NCBI GenBank assembly: GCA_947253875.1
Contig: CAMYAM010000004.1
Span: 55,772 to 119,771 of the forward strand
Origin: an uncultured Fastidiosipila sp.
GTDB lineage: Bacteria; Bacillota; Clostridia; Saccharofermentanales; Fastidiosipilaceae
Direction of reading: 5' to 3'
DNA: 64,000 bases
Shown: positions 45,451 through 54,310 of the stretch, in pieces
Layout: every line of letters starts with the position of its first letter
How positions within the stretch are numbered: the stretch's first letter is position 1
Notes under the pieces: model-generated
Seen by the model: the letters and a program-made list of their open reading frames with translations, nothing else
Database searches by the model: none
Told to the model about the DNA's origin: nothing
Position numbers and translations under genes: made by a program

Positions 45451-45873
45451 TTACAAACCAAACTTATCAGATAATTGTTTAAGCTCAGTAACTTTTCTCT
45501 TAACTTGAAAATATTTAAAAACAGTCACTAAGACTACTATAACCGATATAGCTAATATAAAGTAGCCCAATACACTACCACGCTTGAAATATAAATATAC
45601 TCCTATCAATAGAGATAGAACTACTGCAAAAATAATAAGCTTTAGCATATAAGCTTTTAGCTCTTCAAGAGAACTAATTTCTTTTTCCAGAAGTAAGCTG
45701 AAAAATTCATTCTTTATATCCTCTTTGCAAATATTACATATTATCTGATCTTGATCAGGAAGTTTTTCCGAATAATAAAAAGATGTCACTTGCCCACAAT
45801 GTGGACAAGCAACATCTATTTGATTTTTATATTCTTCGGTTAAAACTGATTTTAACTTTTGAAATTTAAACAT
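45451..45873 (-). CDS. Small membrane protein with N-terminal zinc ribbon
   Basis: The 140-residue product has two CxxC pairs (CPHCGQ and CNICKE, residues 24-27 and 48-51), suggesting a cytosolic zinc ribbon, then a charged helix and two membrane helices (about 80-97 and 103-122) and a basic tail. No family is recognised. It lies between pyk and htrA on the same strand; a sensor or assembly role is possible but unsupported. Confidence 0.65.
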   Translation of the reverse strand: MFKFQKLKSVLTEEYKNQIDVACPHCGQVTSFYYSEKLPDQDQIICNICKEDIKNEFFSLLLEKEISSLEELKAYMLKLIIFAVVLSLLIGVYLYFKRGSVLGYFILAISVIVVLVTVFKYFQVKRKVTELKQLSDKFGL

Positions 45874-45894
45874 CTATAGCCTCAAAAGTCTAGA

Positions 45895-47301
45895 TTAACC
45901 TTCGTATTCTGTAACCTTCATTGAAGTTAAACCTTTACATTCACAACCGTCTAATTCAATTACTAAGTGTCCAGCTTCTAGCAAGCCTTTTTCTGCTGCT
46001 GCTGCTTTAACTTTTTCGATTTGGTTGTCGCCTTCTTCAATGATTACAGGTACTACACCCCAGTGCAAAATTGATTGACGTGCTGCACGTGGATTTGTGA
46101 AACCAATAACGATTGGAGCTTCTGGACGGAATTTAGAAATTTGACCAACTTCTTCAACATCATTTGTTACTGCAACAATAACATCAGCTTCTAAGTTGAA
46201 TGAAGCCATAACAGCAGCTTGTGCTACTGATGTTGCGATTGTTTCTGGTTCAAAGTCTCTTAATTCTGTTTCGAAGTTTAATTCGTAGTCTAAATCAGCT
46301 TCTGTCTCTTCATCAACCAAGCTCATCATCTTAACTGATTCAATTGGGTAATCACCATTTGCTGACTCACCAGATAGCATTGTTGCGCCTGTACCATCAT
46401 ATACTGCGTTAGCAACGTCAGAAACTTCTGCTCTTGTAGGACGTGGGTTATCTTGCATTGAGTCTAACATTTGAGTAGCTGTAACTGCGAATTTACCTTC
46501 TTCTAAACAACGTTGTAGAATGTATTTTTGGTATGCAGGAACTTTTTGTGGTGGAATTTCAACACCCAAGTCACCTCTAGCAACCATGATACCGTCAGAT
46601 GCTTCTAGGATTTCTTCGAAGTTATCAATACCTTCTTGGTTCTCAATCTTAGAAATAATCTTAATATCGTTATCACCGTGTTCAGCAAAGAATGCTCTAA
46701 TTTCATCAACGTCTGATGCTTTACGTACGAATGAAGCAGCTACGAAGTCGTAACCTTTCTCTACACCAAATTGCAAGTCAGCTTTATCTTTGTCTGTCAT
46801 TGCAGGTAATTGTGTATTGATGTTTGGTAAGTTCATACCTTTATATGTTGAAACAGGTCCTTCATTTCTTACTACTGTCTTAACATCTTTACCTTCAATA
46901 GCAACTACGTCTAATTCGATTAGACCATCATCGATCATGATAACGTCGCCTGGTTTAACATCTTCGTGTAAAGTCTTGTAAGTACATGAAAATTGTGTTG
47001 CGTCACCTTCAATATCATCGTGACGAATAATTACTTCTGAACCTTTTTCTAGTAAAACTTTTTTATCTTTAAATTTACCAGTTCTGATTTCAGGACCTTT
47101 TGTATCTAATAGAGTTGCAACAATAATGTTTTCCTCTTCTGAAATCTTCTTGATATTTTTGAATCTACCACCATGTTCTTCGAAGTCACCATGTGAAAAG
47201 TTGAATCTTGCTACGTTCATACCATTTAACATTAGTTGACGTAATTTGTCCTCAGCTTCACATGCTGGTCCTAAAGTACATACTATTTTTGTCTTGCGCA
47301 T
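45895..47301 (-). CDS. pyk: Pyruvate kinase
   Basis: Pyruvate kinase makes pyruvate and ATP in the last glycolytic step. The 468-residue protein starts MRKTKIVCTLGPACEAEDKL, contains LDTKGPEIRTGKF, and has the catalytic block IISKIENQEGIDNFEEI and VARGDLGVEIP, then ATQMLDSMQDNPRPTRAEVSDVANAVYDGTG. All usual domains are there, and no PEP-utiliser C-terminal extension follows. With pfkA in this window, key glycolysis enzymes are present. Confidence 0.97.
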   Translation of the reverse strand: MRKTKIVCTLGPACEAEDKLRQLMLNGMNVARFNFSHGDFEEHGGRFKNIKKISEEENIIVATLLDTKGPEIRTGKFKDKKVLLEKGSEVIIRHDDIEGDATQFSCTYKTLHEDVKPGDVIMIDDGLIELDVVAIEGKDVKTVVRNEGPVSTYKGMNLPNINTQLPAMTDKDKADLQFGVEKGYDFVAASFVRKASDVDEIRAFFAEHGDNDIKIISKIENQEGIDNFEEILEASDGIMVARGDLGVEIPPQKVPAYQKYILQRCLEEGKFAVTATQMLDSMQDNPRPTRAEVSDVANAVYDGTGATMLSGESANGDYPIESVKMMSLVDEETEADLDYELNFETELRDFEPETIATSVAQAAVMASFNLEADVIVAVTNDVEEVGQISKFRPEAPIVIGFTNPRAARQSILHWGVVPVIIEEGDNQIEKVKAAAAEKGLLEAGHLVIELDGCECKGLTSMKVTEYEG

Positions 47302-47370
47302 ATAATACTCCTTTTCTTTATCTTTCTTCTACTAAAGATGAGCCAAAAGCACATCTACAATATACATCAT

Positions 47371-48051
47371 CTATTGTATATCTTTTTTAGCCTCTTGTGT
47401 AATTTTCTTTTTATTCAAAAGCTTTTCTTGAGCAGAATTTGCAAAATATTTATCATTTACTCTACCCATAAGATACAAGAACGCCATATCCCACATGTAT
47501 TGGCACAAATTAAACGCCTGTAGCAATAGAATAGGATAAAATACTAACACTGCTAATATTAATAACCCGACCAATAAACTAACAATTCCTATCATGAATC
47601 CACCAATAAACAAGCCACTAACTTGGAATCTCGCTGTAGTTTCAGTTAGGAAATCTCCAACTGTTGTGTTACCCCACTCAAGTATAGAGCTGATAGATAC
47701 TGACTCAGGTATAATCAGCAGCTTAGCAATGTTGTTTATTATAACAATAAATAATGACAAATATTTAAACGCTAACATAGCCAGTGCAACAATTCTTCCT
47801 ACAAAAGGCAATTTGAAGTAAATCTTACAAATTATTGGGCTAATTAAGAATAAGACAATCATCATAAATCTCATAAACCCAGTAAATTTAAATAAAGTCG
47901 CTGCACCTGTTAGATTAAGTTGAATAACATTCACTGCCAAAGCTAAAAACATAATGAAACTATAAAACAGCCAAGTCCCCTTATGGTTTCTTGTTTCATA
48001 ATCTGTATCGCTCCACCAAGAATGTAATAACATTCCTTCTAAATAATCCAT
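47371..48051 (-). CDS. Hypothetical membrane protein
   Basis: A 226-residue protein with about five hydrophobic segments (near residues 25-45, 60-80, 85-115, 150-180, 180-195) and a basic C-terminal tail (NKKKITQEAKKDIQ). I do not recognise a family. It is upstream of pyk, on the same strand, and divergent from the rsuA-like gene, so co-expression with pyk is possible. No active-site motif was seen. Confidence 0.6.
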   Translation of the reverse strand: MDYLEGMLLHSWWSDTDYETRNHKGTWLFYSFIMFLALAVNVIQLNLTGAATLFKFTGFMRFMMIVLFLISPIICKIYFKLPFVGRIVALAMLAFKYLSLFIVIINNIAKLLIIPESVSISSILEWGNTTVGDFLTETTARFQVSGLFIGGFMIGIVSLLVGLLILAVLVFYPILLLQAFNLCQYMWDMAFLYLMGRVNDKYFANSAQEKLLNKKKITQEAKKDIQ

Positions 48052-48189
48052 TTAGTATTCCTCAAATTCTTTAGTATATATCTTAATAAATTTCAAAACG
48101 TTTATTAACTTGCTTAATTAAATACTATTTTACCAGTAAATGTGAATTTTTAATAGTTTCAAGATATTTAATTCTGTTAAAATACAAGT

Positions 48190-48924
48190 ATGAGACTAGA
48201 TAGAATTTTAGCCAATAGCGGCTTAGGTACAAGAAAAGAAGTTAAGGAATTTATTCGCAAAGGACGAATAAGTTTGCATGGAGAGATTTTACGTAGTGGT
48301 AAGATTCAGATTGCCGATACTGACAAGAATGATTTGTTATTTGATAATGAAGCAATTAATGTTAGTAAACATCTCTACTATATAATGAACAAGCCAACAG
48401 GCTTTATTACTTCAATGGATACTGAAGATAATGATGCATTAGTACAAATTCTACCTGAAATTTTCTTACATAAGAAAATAATGCCAGTTGGTAGATTAGA
48501 CAAGGATACTAGTGGCTTATTAATTTTTACTAACAATGGAGAGCTCATGCATCGTCTACTCTCACCTAAATATCGAATACCAAGAGTTTATTATTTAGAA
48601 GTTGAAATCTTGGATCATGTTTTCACTGAAGAGGATGTTGAAACTGTTAGTCAAGGTGTCTGGTTAAATGAAGAAGAGCAAGCATTACCTGCTGAATTAG
48701 AGATTGTTTCAGATACCTCTGCTTATTTAACTCTATATGAAGGCAAATTCCATGAAGTTAAACGTATTATGCATGCCCTAGGTAAAGAAGTCACAGTGTT
48801 ACATAGAGTTAGTTATGGATCCATTGAATTACAAGATGAAGTTGAATCAGAAATCAGGGAATTGAGTAAAGACGAATGTCTTGATCTCCTTGATTCAGTT
48901 AGAATGAAAGCAGATAAATTGTAA
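48190..48924 (+). CDS. RsuA/RluB-family pseudouridine synthase
   Basis: A small-subunit or large-subunit rRNA pseudouridine synthase of about 244 residues. The N-terminus is an S4 RNA-binding domain (MRLDRILANSGLGTRKEVKEFI) and the catalytic motif is GRLDKDTSGLLIFTNNGE, with the C-terminal CHAVRVYYLEV-like strand pattern (RIPRVYYLEV, GKFHEVKRIMHALGKEV). The Asp nucleophile is present. The exact target base cannot be told. It differs from the RluA type at 1-797. Confidence 0.92.
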   Translation: MRLDRILANSGLGTRKEVKEFIRKGRISLHGEILRSGKIQIADTDKNDLLFDNEAINVSKHLYYIMNKPTGFITSMDTEDNDALVQILPEIFLHKKIMPVGRLDKDTSGLLIFTNNGELMHRLLSPKYRIPRVYYLEVEILDHVFTEEDVETVSQGVWLNEEEQALPAELEIVSDTSAYLTLYEGKFHEVKRIMHALGKEVTVLHRVSYGSIELQDEVESEIRELSKDECLDLLDSVRMKADKL

Positions 48925-48925
48925 T

Positions 48926-48959
48926 AAAAAGTCGTGCAGTATGATGTTACTGTACCGAC
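48926..48959 (-). terminator. Terminator of the J-like membrane gene
   Basis: On the reverse strand GTCGGTACAGTA and TACTGCACGAC form an imperfect hairpin with an ACATCA loop, followed by TTTTTATT. It is also close to the rsuA-like stop on the opposite strand. Confidence 0.6.
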
Positions 48960-48982
48960 CCCCAAAAAAGTTAGACCAAAAT

Positions 48983-50020
48983 CTACTCCTCATCAAAAGC
49001 TTGCTGATACTCTGCATCTTTTTCTCTATCTTTAGCTTTGTAATATTCTGTTTCTGGATCGGGATTTTTAGACTTGTTGTTTAGCTTTAACATTTCCGGA
49101 TTGTACCACTCTGTAATACTGGTCAAAAGATTATAAACTGTTGCCTTGGCCATTTGATCCTGTTTGGTATTAAACGCTACAGCTAGGTATTGATCCTCTC
49201 CAATAATATCAATTCCATTCAAAGCTTGATTTTTACTTAAATTAAAAGCATAAACATGAGATTTACTTTCCCAATCATCTGGTAAATTTTCTCTTTTAAC
49301 TCTACCGACAGCGATACTAAAATAATCATTTACTAACTCTGGATGATTCACTTCAATCTGATTATATACATCATCCAAAGGCATCAATGCCCCTTTTTCC
49401 AAGAAAAATTCATACTGTTTCTTATCCAAAATTAGTACATCGAATGGATCTGCACCAGCGAGAAGCAAAGTTCGCACAGAATAAGATGCGTTAACAACTC
49501 TAGCCTCAGCTTCTTTATTATCTGAAATAAAATTAAAACTAGTTCTTAAATGATTTATTTCCTTATTCTGTTCATTAATTAAATTTTCAATTTTTAAACT
49601 TTTATCTACTTTTAAGGAATCTGCATTTTCCAAAAACTCACCAAAAACGCCAATAACCATATCATACTCAGGTGTATTTTTAACAGAAAAAATAATACCA
49701 AATATGAAGCCTAAAACGACTACAGCTCCTAAAAGATAATATTTACCATACTCCCAGATATTAACCCACTCACCAGTTTTTTTTCCACCTATTTCTCTAC
49801 CCTTGAAGCTATATTCCTCAAAACCTCGCATTACATCATAAGCCTCATTAATCTGTCTATTAAACTCGGCAGATTCAGCAGTAACCTGACCTCTCATAGT
49901 CATATTCTTACGAGTGTAAGCAGATTCAATTTCATAGTCATTAGCATCGACATCTACACCTAGTATTCTTGCAGCCTCTGCTCTACTCATTCTAGATTTT
50001 TTGTTATCAGTATTTTCCAT
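48983..50020 (-). CDS. Membrane protein with J-like domain lacking HPD
   Basis: The 345-residue product begins with a J-like module (residues about 13-67: AEAARILGVDVDANDYEIES, NRQINEAYDVMRG). The DnaK-binding HPD tripeptide is absent; the aligned loop reads NMTMRG. A membrane helix follows (about 93-112, YYLLGAVVVLGFIFGIIFSV). The extracytoplasmic part (113-300) ends with AVAFNTKQDQMAKATVY, and contains DPFDVLILDKKQYEFFLEKG, which looks like clostridial solute-binding domain sequence. The C-terminus is charged. It is not a known protein to me; membrane localisation and a non-DnaK J module are the visible facts. Confidence 0.65.
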   Translation of the reverse strand: MENTDNKKSRMSRAEAARILGVDVDANDYEIESAYTRKNMTMRGQVTAESAEFNRQINEAYDVMRGFEEYSFKGREIGGKKTGEWVNIWEYGKYYLLGAVVVLGFIFGIIFSVKNTPEYDMVIGVFGEFLENADSLKVDKSLKIENLINEQNKEINHLRTSFNFISDNKEAEARVVNASYSVRTLLLAGADPFDVLILDKKQYEFFLEKGALMPLDDVYNQIEVNHPELVNDYFSIAVGRVKRENLPDDWESKSHVYAFNLSKNQALNGIDIIGEDQYLAVAFNTKQDQMAKATVYNLLTSITEWYNPEMLKLNNKSKNPDPETEYYKAKDREKDAEYQQAFDEE

Positions 50021-50169
50021 TAGGATCTCCTGTCAATCGAGGTGTGTTTAAATATTTGTAGTTTAATAAAGAAATTATAGCACATATGCTTGATTTAACT
50101 TTCAACTGCTTAGTCAACTGCTCAATATGAAAACATGAAATTACCGACTAATTTTCATAATGCAATGCA

Positions 50170-50206
50170 CAAAAAAACAGCACCCTAGCAAGTAAGATGC
50201 TGTTTG
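50170..50206 (-). terminator. Terminator of the NCS2 permease
   Basis: On the reverse strand AAACAGCAT pairs with GGTGCTGTTT, followed by TTTTTTGTG, about 25 bases after the stop codon. It is a clear intrinsic terminator. Confidence 0.8.
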
Positions 50207-50229
50207 AAAAACTTCTAATCTTTTCAGAA

Positions 50230-51615
50230 CTATAGTTTAGCCATAACAATGAAGTAAATTATGAATAGAAGTGATGAAACTATAATTATTGGGTTCAAGT
50301 CTTTCCATTCTTTCTTTGTTATTTTAACAATTGCGTATGTTATGAAACCAAATGCAATACCGTATGAGATTGAGTAGCTTAGACCCATGAAGATACTTGT
50401 GAAGAAGCATGGAATAGCCTCTGATAGATCTTCCCAGTTGATTTTACCAAAGCTACCTAACATCATAATACCAACTACGATTAAAGCTGGAGCAGTTGCT
50501 GCACTTGGAATTACACTTGCCAATGGAGCAATGAAGATGCAGAGTAAGAACATTAAAGCTGTAACTACTGAAGCTAAACCTGTTCTACCACCAGCACCAA
50601 TACCTGCTGCTGATTCAACGAATGTTGTTGCGTTTGATGTACCTAAGATAGCTCCTGTTGATGTAGCAACTGAGTCAGCTACCATAGCTCTATCTAATCT
50701 TGTTTCAAAACCAACTGTTTCTTGCATCTTATCTACTTCTTCTTGTGAGAAGATACCTGAACTTCTACCTGCACCGATGAATGTACCAATTGTATCAAAC
50801 ACATCTGACAAGCTGAATGAGAAAATTGTAACAGCTGCGATTAATAATCTGTCCCAACCACCTGAGAATAATGATGGGATACCTTCTTTAGTGAAAATTG
50901 CACCAAATGTTGTACCTAAGCCTTGGAATGCTTCTTTAACTGAAACAATATCACCATTTAGATGTGTAACACCGAAAGGAATACCAATAATAGCTGTTGC
51001 TACAATACCAATTAAAATACTACCTTTAACGTTCAAAACTGCTAATACGATTGTTATCACTAAACCAATCATAGCTACGATTAAAACAGGATTTGTAAAT
51101 GATCCTAATGATGGGATTAAAGCTGTTGAACCTGCTTCTGAAGCTGGAACATTATGTAATACACCAGCGTTAATGAAACCTAAGTAAGCAACGAAAATAC
51201 CAATACCACCACCAATAGCATATTGTAAGTTTTCTGGAATTGCTGCAATAATCTTCTTACGTACGCTAGTAACTGTAATCAAGACGTTGAATACACCACA
51301 AATGAAGACCATTGAAAGAGCTTCTTGCCATGAGAATCCTAATGCTTTTACAACTGTTAAAGCAAAGAATTGGTTCAATCCCATTCCTGGGGCTACTGCA
51401 TAAGGTACGTTACCATATAGACCCATGATTAAAGTACCAATAGCTGCTGATAAAATTGTTGCTAGGTAAACACCACCCCATGGCATGCCTGCAGCAGACA
51501 ATACACTTGGGTTAACAATAAGGATATAACTCATTGCAAAAAATGTAGTTAAACCTGCTAAAACTTCTGTAGAAATATTAGTTCCATATTTCTTCAATTT
51601 GAAAAACTTTTCCAT
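50230..51615 (-). CDS. NCS2-family purine permease (AdeP/GhxP-like)
   Basis: A 461-residue transporter for purine bases (adenine, hypoxanthine or guanine). It has 12 or more hydrophobic stretches, the N-terminal EVLAGLTTFFAMSYILIVNP, and GMGLNQFFALTVV with TSNATTFVESAAGIGAGGRTG, all characteristic of the AzgA-type subgroup. PurBox-like sites between it and purR, on the same strand, indicate PurR control. No purine riboswitch was recognised upstream. The exact base cannot be told from sequence. Confidence 0.92.
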   Translation of the reverse strand: MEKFFKLKKYGTNISTEVLAGLTTFFAMSYILIVNPSVLSAAGMPWGGVYLATILSAAIGTLIMGLYGNVPYAVAPGMGLNQFFALTVVKALGFSWQEALSMVFICGVFNVLITVTSVRKKIIAAIPENLQYAIGGGIGIFVAYLGFINAGVLHNVPASEAGSTALIPSLGSFTNPVLIVAMIGLVITIVLAVLNVKGSILIGIVATAIIGIPFGVTHLNGDIVSVKEAFQGLGTTFGAIFTKEGIPSLFSGGWDRLLIAAVTIFSFSLSDVFDTIGTFIGAGRSSGIFSQEEVDKMQETVGFETRLDRAMVADSVATSTGAILGTSNATTFVESAAGIGAGGRTGLASVVTALMFLLCIFIAPLASVIPSAATAPALIVVGIMMLGSFGKINWEDLSEAIPCFFTSIFMGLSYSISYGIAFGFITYAIVKITKKEWKDLNPIIIVSSLLFIIYFIVMAKL

Positions 51616-51673
51616 TTACGCACTCCTTCTTAAATACGAACTTTATGCTTAAGAGTATACATTAATAATTTGT

Positions 51674-51720
51674 AAATGTCGAACGTTTAATTCAATTTTT
51701 TATTATATGTTTCGAGTTTT
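51674..51720 (-). promoter_or_regulatory. Candidate inverted pair of PurBoxes upstream of the NCS2 gene
   Basis: Two imperfect PurBox-like sequences face each other: one centred on TCGAAC (51679-51684) and a second on the opposite strand centred on CTCGAAA (51708-51714). The CGAA cores are about 26 bases apart, close to the geometry of Bacillus PurR operators. Each has three or four mismatches to AWWWCCGAACWWT. Confidence 0.4.
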
Positions 51721-51789
51721 CGTGTTTTTACACAATTGTTATTGCACCAAAGTACATTATTTTTTGTAAATTACCATTTTAGGGTAGTA

Positions 51790-51802
51790 ATATCCGAACA
51801 TT
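51790..51802 (+). promoter_or_regulatory. PurBox with perfect consensus
   Basis: ATATCCGAACATT equals the PurBox consensus AWWWCCGAACWWT at all 13 positions. It overlaps the last base of the purR stop codon and lies about 180 bases upstream of the NCS2 permease. PurR binding here could repress the permease. Confidence 0.6.
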
Positions 51803-52620
51803 TAATCGAATAGTGATCCAAGTCCTACCTTAATAATTCCATTTTGTAGATCATGACCGTCTATTCTAACCAAAGATTGAATATCATTAGGTTTAACCTT
51901 TTCAGCATCAACATTTTCACAGAAAATATATCGTGCTACTACAGTTGAGTCAAAGATGTTTACTAACTGCTCCATACCTTTTATTGTTCCACCACCTCTA
52001 ATGAAGTCATCAACTAAGATAACCTTAGAATTTGGTCTGATACTCTCTCTTCCGATTTCCATGTTTTTTACCAATCTCGGATTAGATTGAGATGAGTATT
52101 TGATAGATACTGTAGAACCTTCAGTAACCTTTGATTCTTTTCTCGCAATTAAAGTAGGAACGTTTAATTCATAACTTAAAGCTTGAGCAATAGGAATACC
52201 TTTTGTAGCAACGGTCATTATATAATCGATATCATCGTCTGGATGCTGACTCGCTAAAATTTTACCAATTTCTCTCAGAACATTAGGTTTCTCAATCAAA
52301 TCTGAAATATAAATATAACCACCAGGTAGAATTCTTTTTTCATCGTCAATTAATTCGATAATAGATTCAACTAGCTCAATTTGCTTTTCACGTGGAATTA
52401 GTGGGATATATTCAAAACCTCCACTTACACCTATATATGTATTAACTTGACCTAGACCTTGGTGTTGAAAAGTTTTGCGCAAAATAGCAACATCCTCACT
52501 TATAGAGGATTTAGCAGCACCATATCTTGTTGTAAAATCTTTTAATGTAAATAACTTATGTGGATTCTGCACCAAAAGTGCTGTCATGTCGACTAAGCGT
52601 TCACTACGTTTAAAATTCAT
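51802..52620 (-). CDS. purR: Purine operon repressor PurR (Bacillus type)
   Basis: A 272-residue repressor with an N-terminal winged helix (MNFKRSERLVDMTALLVQNP and TRYGAAKSSISEDVAIL) and a phosphoribosyltransferase-like domain carrying the PRPP loop VILVDDFIRGGGTIKGMEQL. In Bacillus subtilis PurR senses PRPP and represses purine synthesis and salvage genes. I chose 52620 rather than the GTG at 52629, as AGGTGA lies upstream and the N-terminus matches the family. A PurBox-like site lies about 40 bases upstream of the start. It is next to its likely target, the NCS2 permease. Confidence 0.95.
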   Translation of the reverse strand: MNFKRSERLVDMTALLVQNPHKLFTLKDFTTRYGAAKSSISEDVAILRKTFQHQGLGQVNTYIGVSGGFEYIPLIPREKQIELVESIIELIDDEKRILPGGYIYISDLIEKPNVLREIGKILASQHPDDDIDYIMTVATKGIPIAQALSYELNVPTLIARKESKVTEGSTVSIKYSSQSNPRLVKNMEIGRESIRPNSKVILVDDFIRGGGTIKGMEQLVNIFDSTVVARYIFCENVDAEKVKPNDIQSLVRIDGHDLQNGIIKVGLGSLFD

Positions 52621-52661
52621 TCTGCTCACCTACACATATTTTTGATTGCTCAAAAATGTTT

Positions 52662-52674
52662 ATTGTTCGTATTC
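52662..52674 (-). promoter_or_regulatory. PurBox-like site upstream of purR
   Basis: On the reverse strand GAATACGAACAAT matches AWWWCCGAACWWT at 11 of 13 positions and contains the CGAAC core. It lies about 40 bases from the purR start codon and may give autoregulation. Confidence 0.4.
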
Positions 52675-52767
52675 TACACTATTATTTCTAATTGTGCTCT
52701 ATATTTATTCAATATTTATATGGTCTTTATGTTTTCTTGGACAGCTCTAAATTTACATAATTTAAAT

Positions 52768-53385
52768 TTAAACAATATATTGCAGGAGATTCCCATTTCC
52801 AAGCTGATCTATATCAACAATATCATATATATGCAAATTACCTTGATAAAAATAAATATCCCAGTAATCAGTGTCTGTCTCTAAGAATCTATTACTTAAA
52901 TCCCTAAGTACCCCATTGTGACCTATGATAAGTAAAGTTTCTAATTCCTCATCTAATGATGATTTGATAGCATCAATAAATGCAGCATTAATCCTATCTT
53001 TAAAATGCAAGTAAGATTCAGCACCTTGCGGTTGGAAATTAATCGCATCTTCAATATACGCCCACCATTCATCGGGATACTTAGCTTCAATTTCATCTGC
53101 GTTAAGACCTTCCCAGTGTCCAAAGCTTTTTTCCCTAAATCTCGGATCATGTATTACTTCTGCAGTATAGTTATTTTTTGCAGTTATTATTTGGGTCGTT
53201 AACATAGTTCTTCTGACACCACTAGTGTAAATTTTGTCCGGGTTAAATTTATTTTCATCTAATTTTCTTGCCAAATCTAAAGCTTGTTTTCTTCCAAGCT
53301 CAGTTAAATCCGGGTCCAGTTCTCCATAGAATTTTTTTCCAAGATTCAAAGTAGTTTGTCCATGTCTTGCCATAATTAAACGCAT
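52768..53385 (-). CDS. Histidine phosphatase, CobC-like
   Basis: The frame starts MRLIMARHGQTTLN, which is the RHG phosphatase motif with catalytic His, and later has IIGHNGVLRDL with the second His. At 205 residues it is a histidine phosphatase of the CobC/PhoE type. Its place directly upstream of cobS and a putative alpha-ribazole kinase favours alpha-ribazole-5'-phosphate or cobalamin-5'-phosphate dephosphorylation. Other substrates (phosphoglycerate mutase-like) are not excluded by motif alone. Confidence 0.83.
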   Translation of the reverse strand: MRLIMARHGQTTLNLGKKFYGELDPDLTELGRKQALDLARKLDENKFNPDKIYTSGVRRTMLTTQIITAKNNYTAEVIHDPRFREKSFGHWEGLNADEIEAKYPDEWWAYIEDAINFQPQGAESYLHFKDRINAAFIDAIKSSLDEELETLLIIGHNGVLRDLSNRFLETDTDYWDIYFYQGNLHIYDIVDIDQLGNGNLLQYIV

Positions 53386-53441
53386 ATTACTAATACTCCT
53401 ATATTCATTAAAGTAAGAATTTATTGGAATTCATAAGCTAC

Positions 53442-54251
53442 TTATAAAATCAAATGAATATAATCAATAAGATTATCTATAACTAGCATTGCCAAAATAA
53501 ATACGACATTAACAATCTGACAAGACGCACCTAAAGTATCACCAGTCATCCCATTAATTTTTTTGTGTACGAATATTTTATAACCATAAAGTACTAAGCA
53601 CGTTATACTGTAAGCAATTATTGCTCTCCATGAGAACATCAGAGTCATTATGACTAAACTTAAAACTTGAGAGATTATAATCTGATACTTAGGAACATCC
53701 TCTGAAATCTTACCCTGTCCTTGCTCGTTAGCGTACTTGTAATTCCAATGCAAAAACGCCATACCTGCTTTAGATACCATATAAATCCCGGCAACACATA
53801 TAGAAGCTGGAAAGATATTTCCTAACTGCACAATACCGTTTGGCATAAATAAATGAATCAGAAATTCTTTTAACACAAAGAAAAACAGCATAACATAGGA
53901 TATTAAGGCAACCGTACCGAAACTACCTATCCTAGAATCTCTCATGATTTCTTTCATTCTTTCAGGACTTCTCCCTGAAAATAAACCATCAGCAGTATCT
54001 GCAAGGCCATCAAAATGTAAGGCGCCAGAAATCATAGCATCTACCGTGATTAAAATCATTAAAGAAACTTCTAATGATTTTAGCAAAAATAAGCTCAACC
54101 CAAAAATAATTCCAAGCAGACTCCCATAAATCAAGCCAAAAATTGGCAAAAACCAAATACTATTTTTGAACGTTCTTTCAAAATCTTTGAAATCATATCT
54201 TATAGGTATTCTCGTAAAAAACAGTAAATATACCATGAAACTGTCTAACAT
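53442..54251 (-). CDS. cobS: Adenosylcobinamide-GDP ribazoletransferase
   Basis: CobS joins the activated corrin with alpha-ribazole at the membrane to finish cobalamin. The 269-residue protein has 6-7 hydrophobic segments and the motif GALHFDGLADTADGLFSGRSPERMKEIMRDSRIG, whose Asp residues bind the nucleotide. The family is clear. It is followed by the phosphatase and preceded by an AIR-synthase-like gene, making a lower-ligand salvage cluster. No corrin synthesis genes are seen here. Confidence 0.93.
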   Translation of the reverse strand: MLDSFMVYLLFFTRIPIRYDFKDFERTFKNSIWFLPIFGLIYGSLLGIIFGLSLFLLKSLEVSLMILITVDAMISGALHFDGLADTADGLFSGRSPERMKEIMRDSRIGSFGTVALISYVMLFFFVLKEFLIHLFMPNGIVQLGNIFPASICVAGIYMVSKAGMAFLHWNYKYANEQGQGKISEDVPKYQIIISQVLSLVIMTLMFSWRAIIAYSITCLVLYGYKIFVHKKINGMTGDTLGASCQIVNVVFILAMLVIDNLIDYIHLIL

Positions 54252-54310
54252 ATTGACCTCATTCCTGCCTTTCTTATTTTTCGCTTTACGTAAATTTCAC
54301 TGCTATTCTG

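Noticed and set aside
51616..51801. Purine riboswitch before the NCS2 permease
   Set aside because: No conserved three-way junction loops seen; PurBoxes explain control better.
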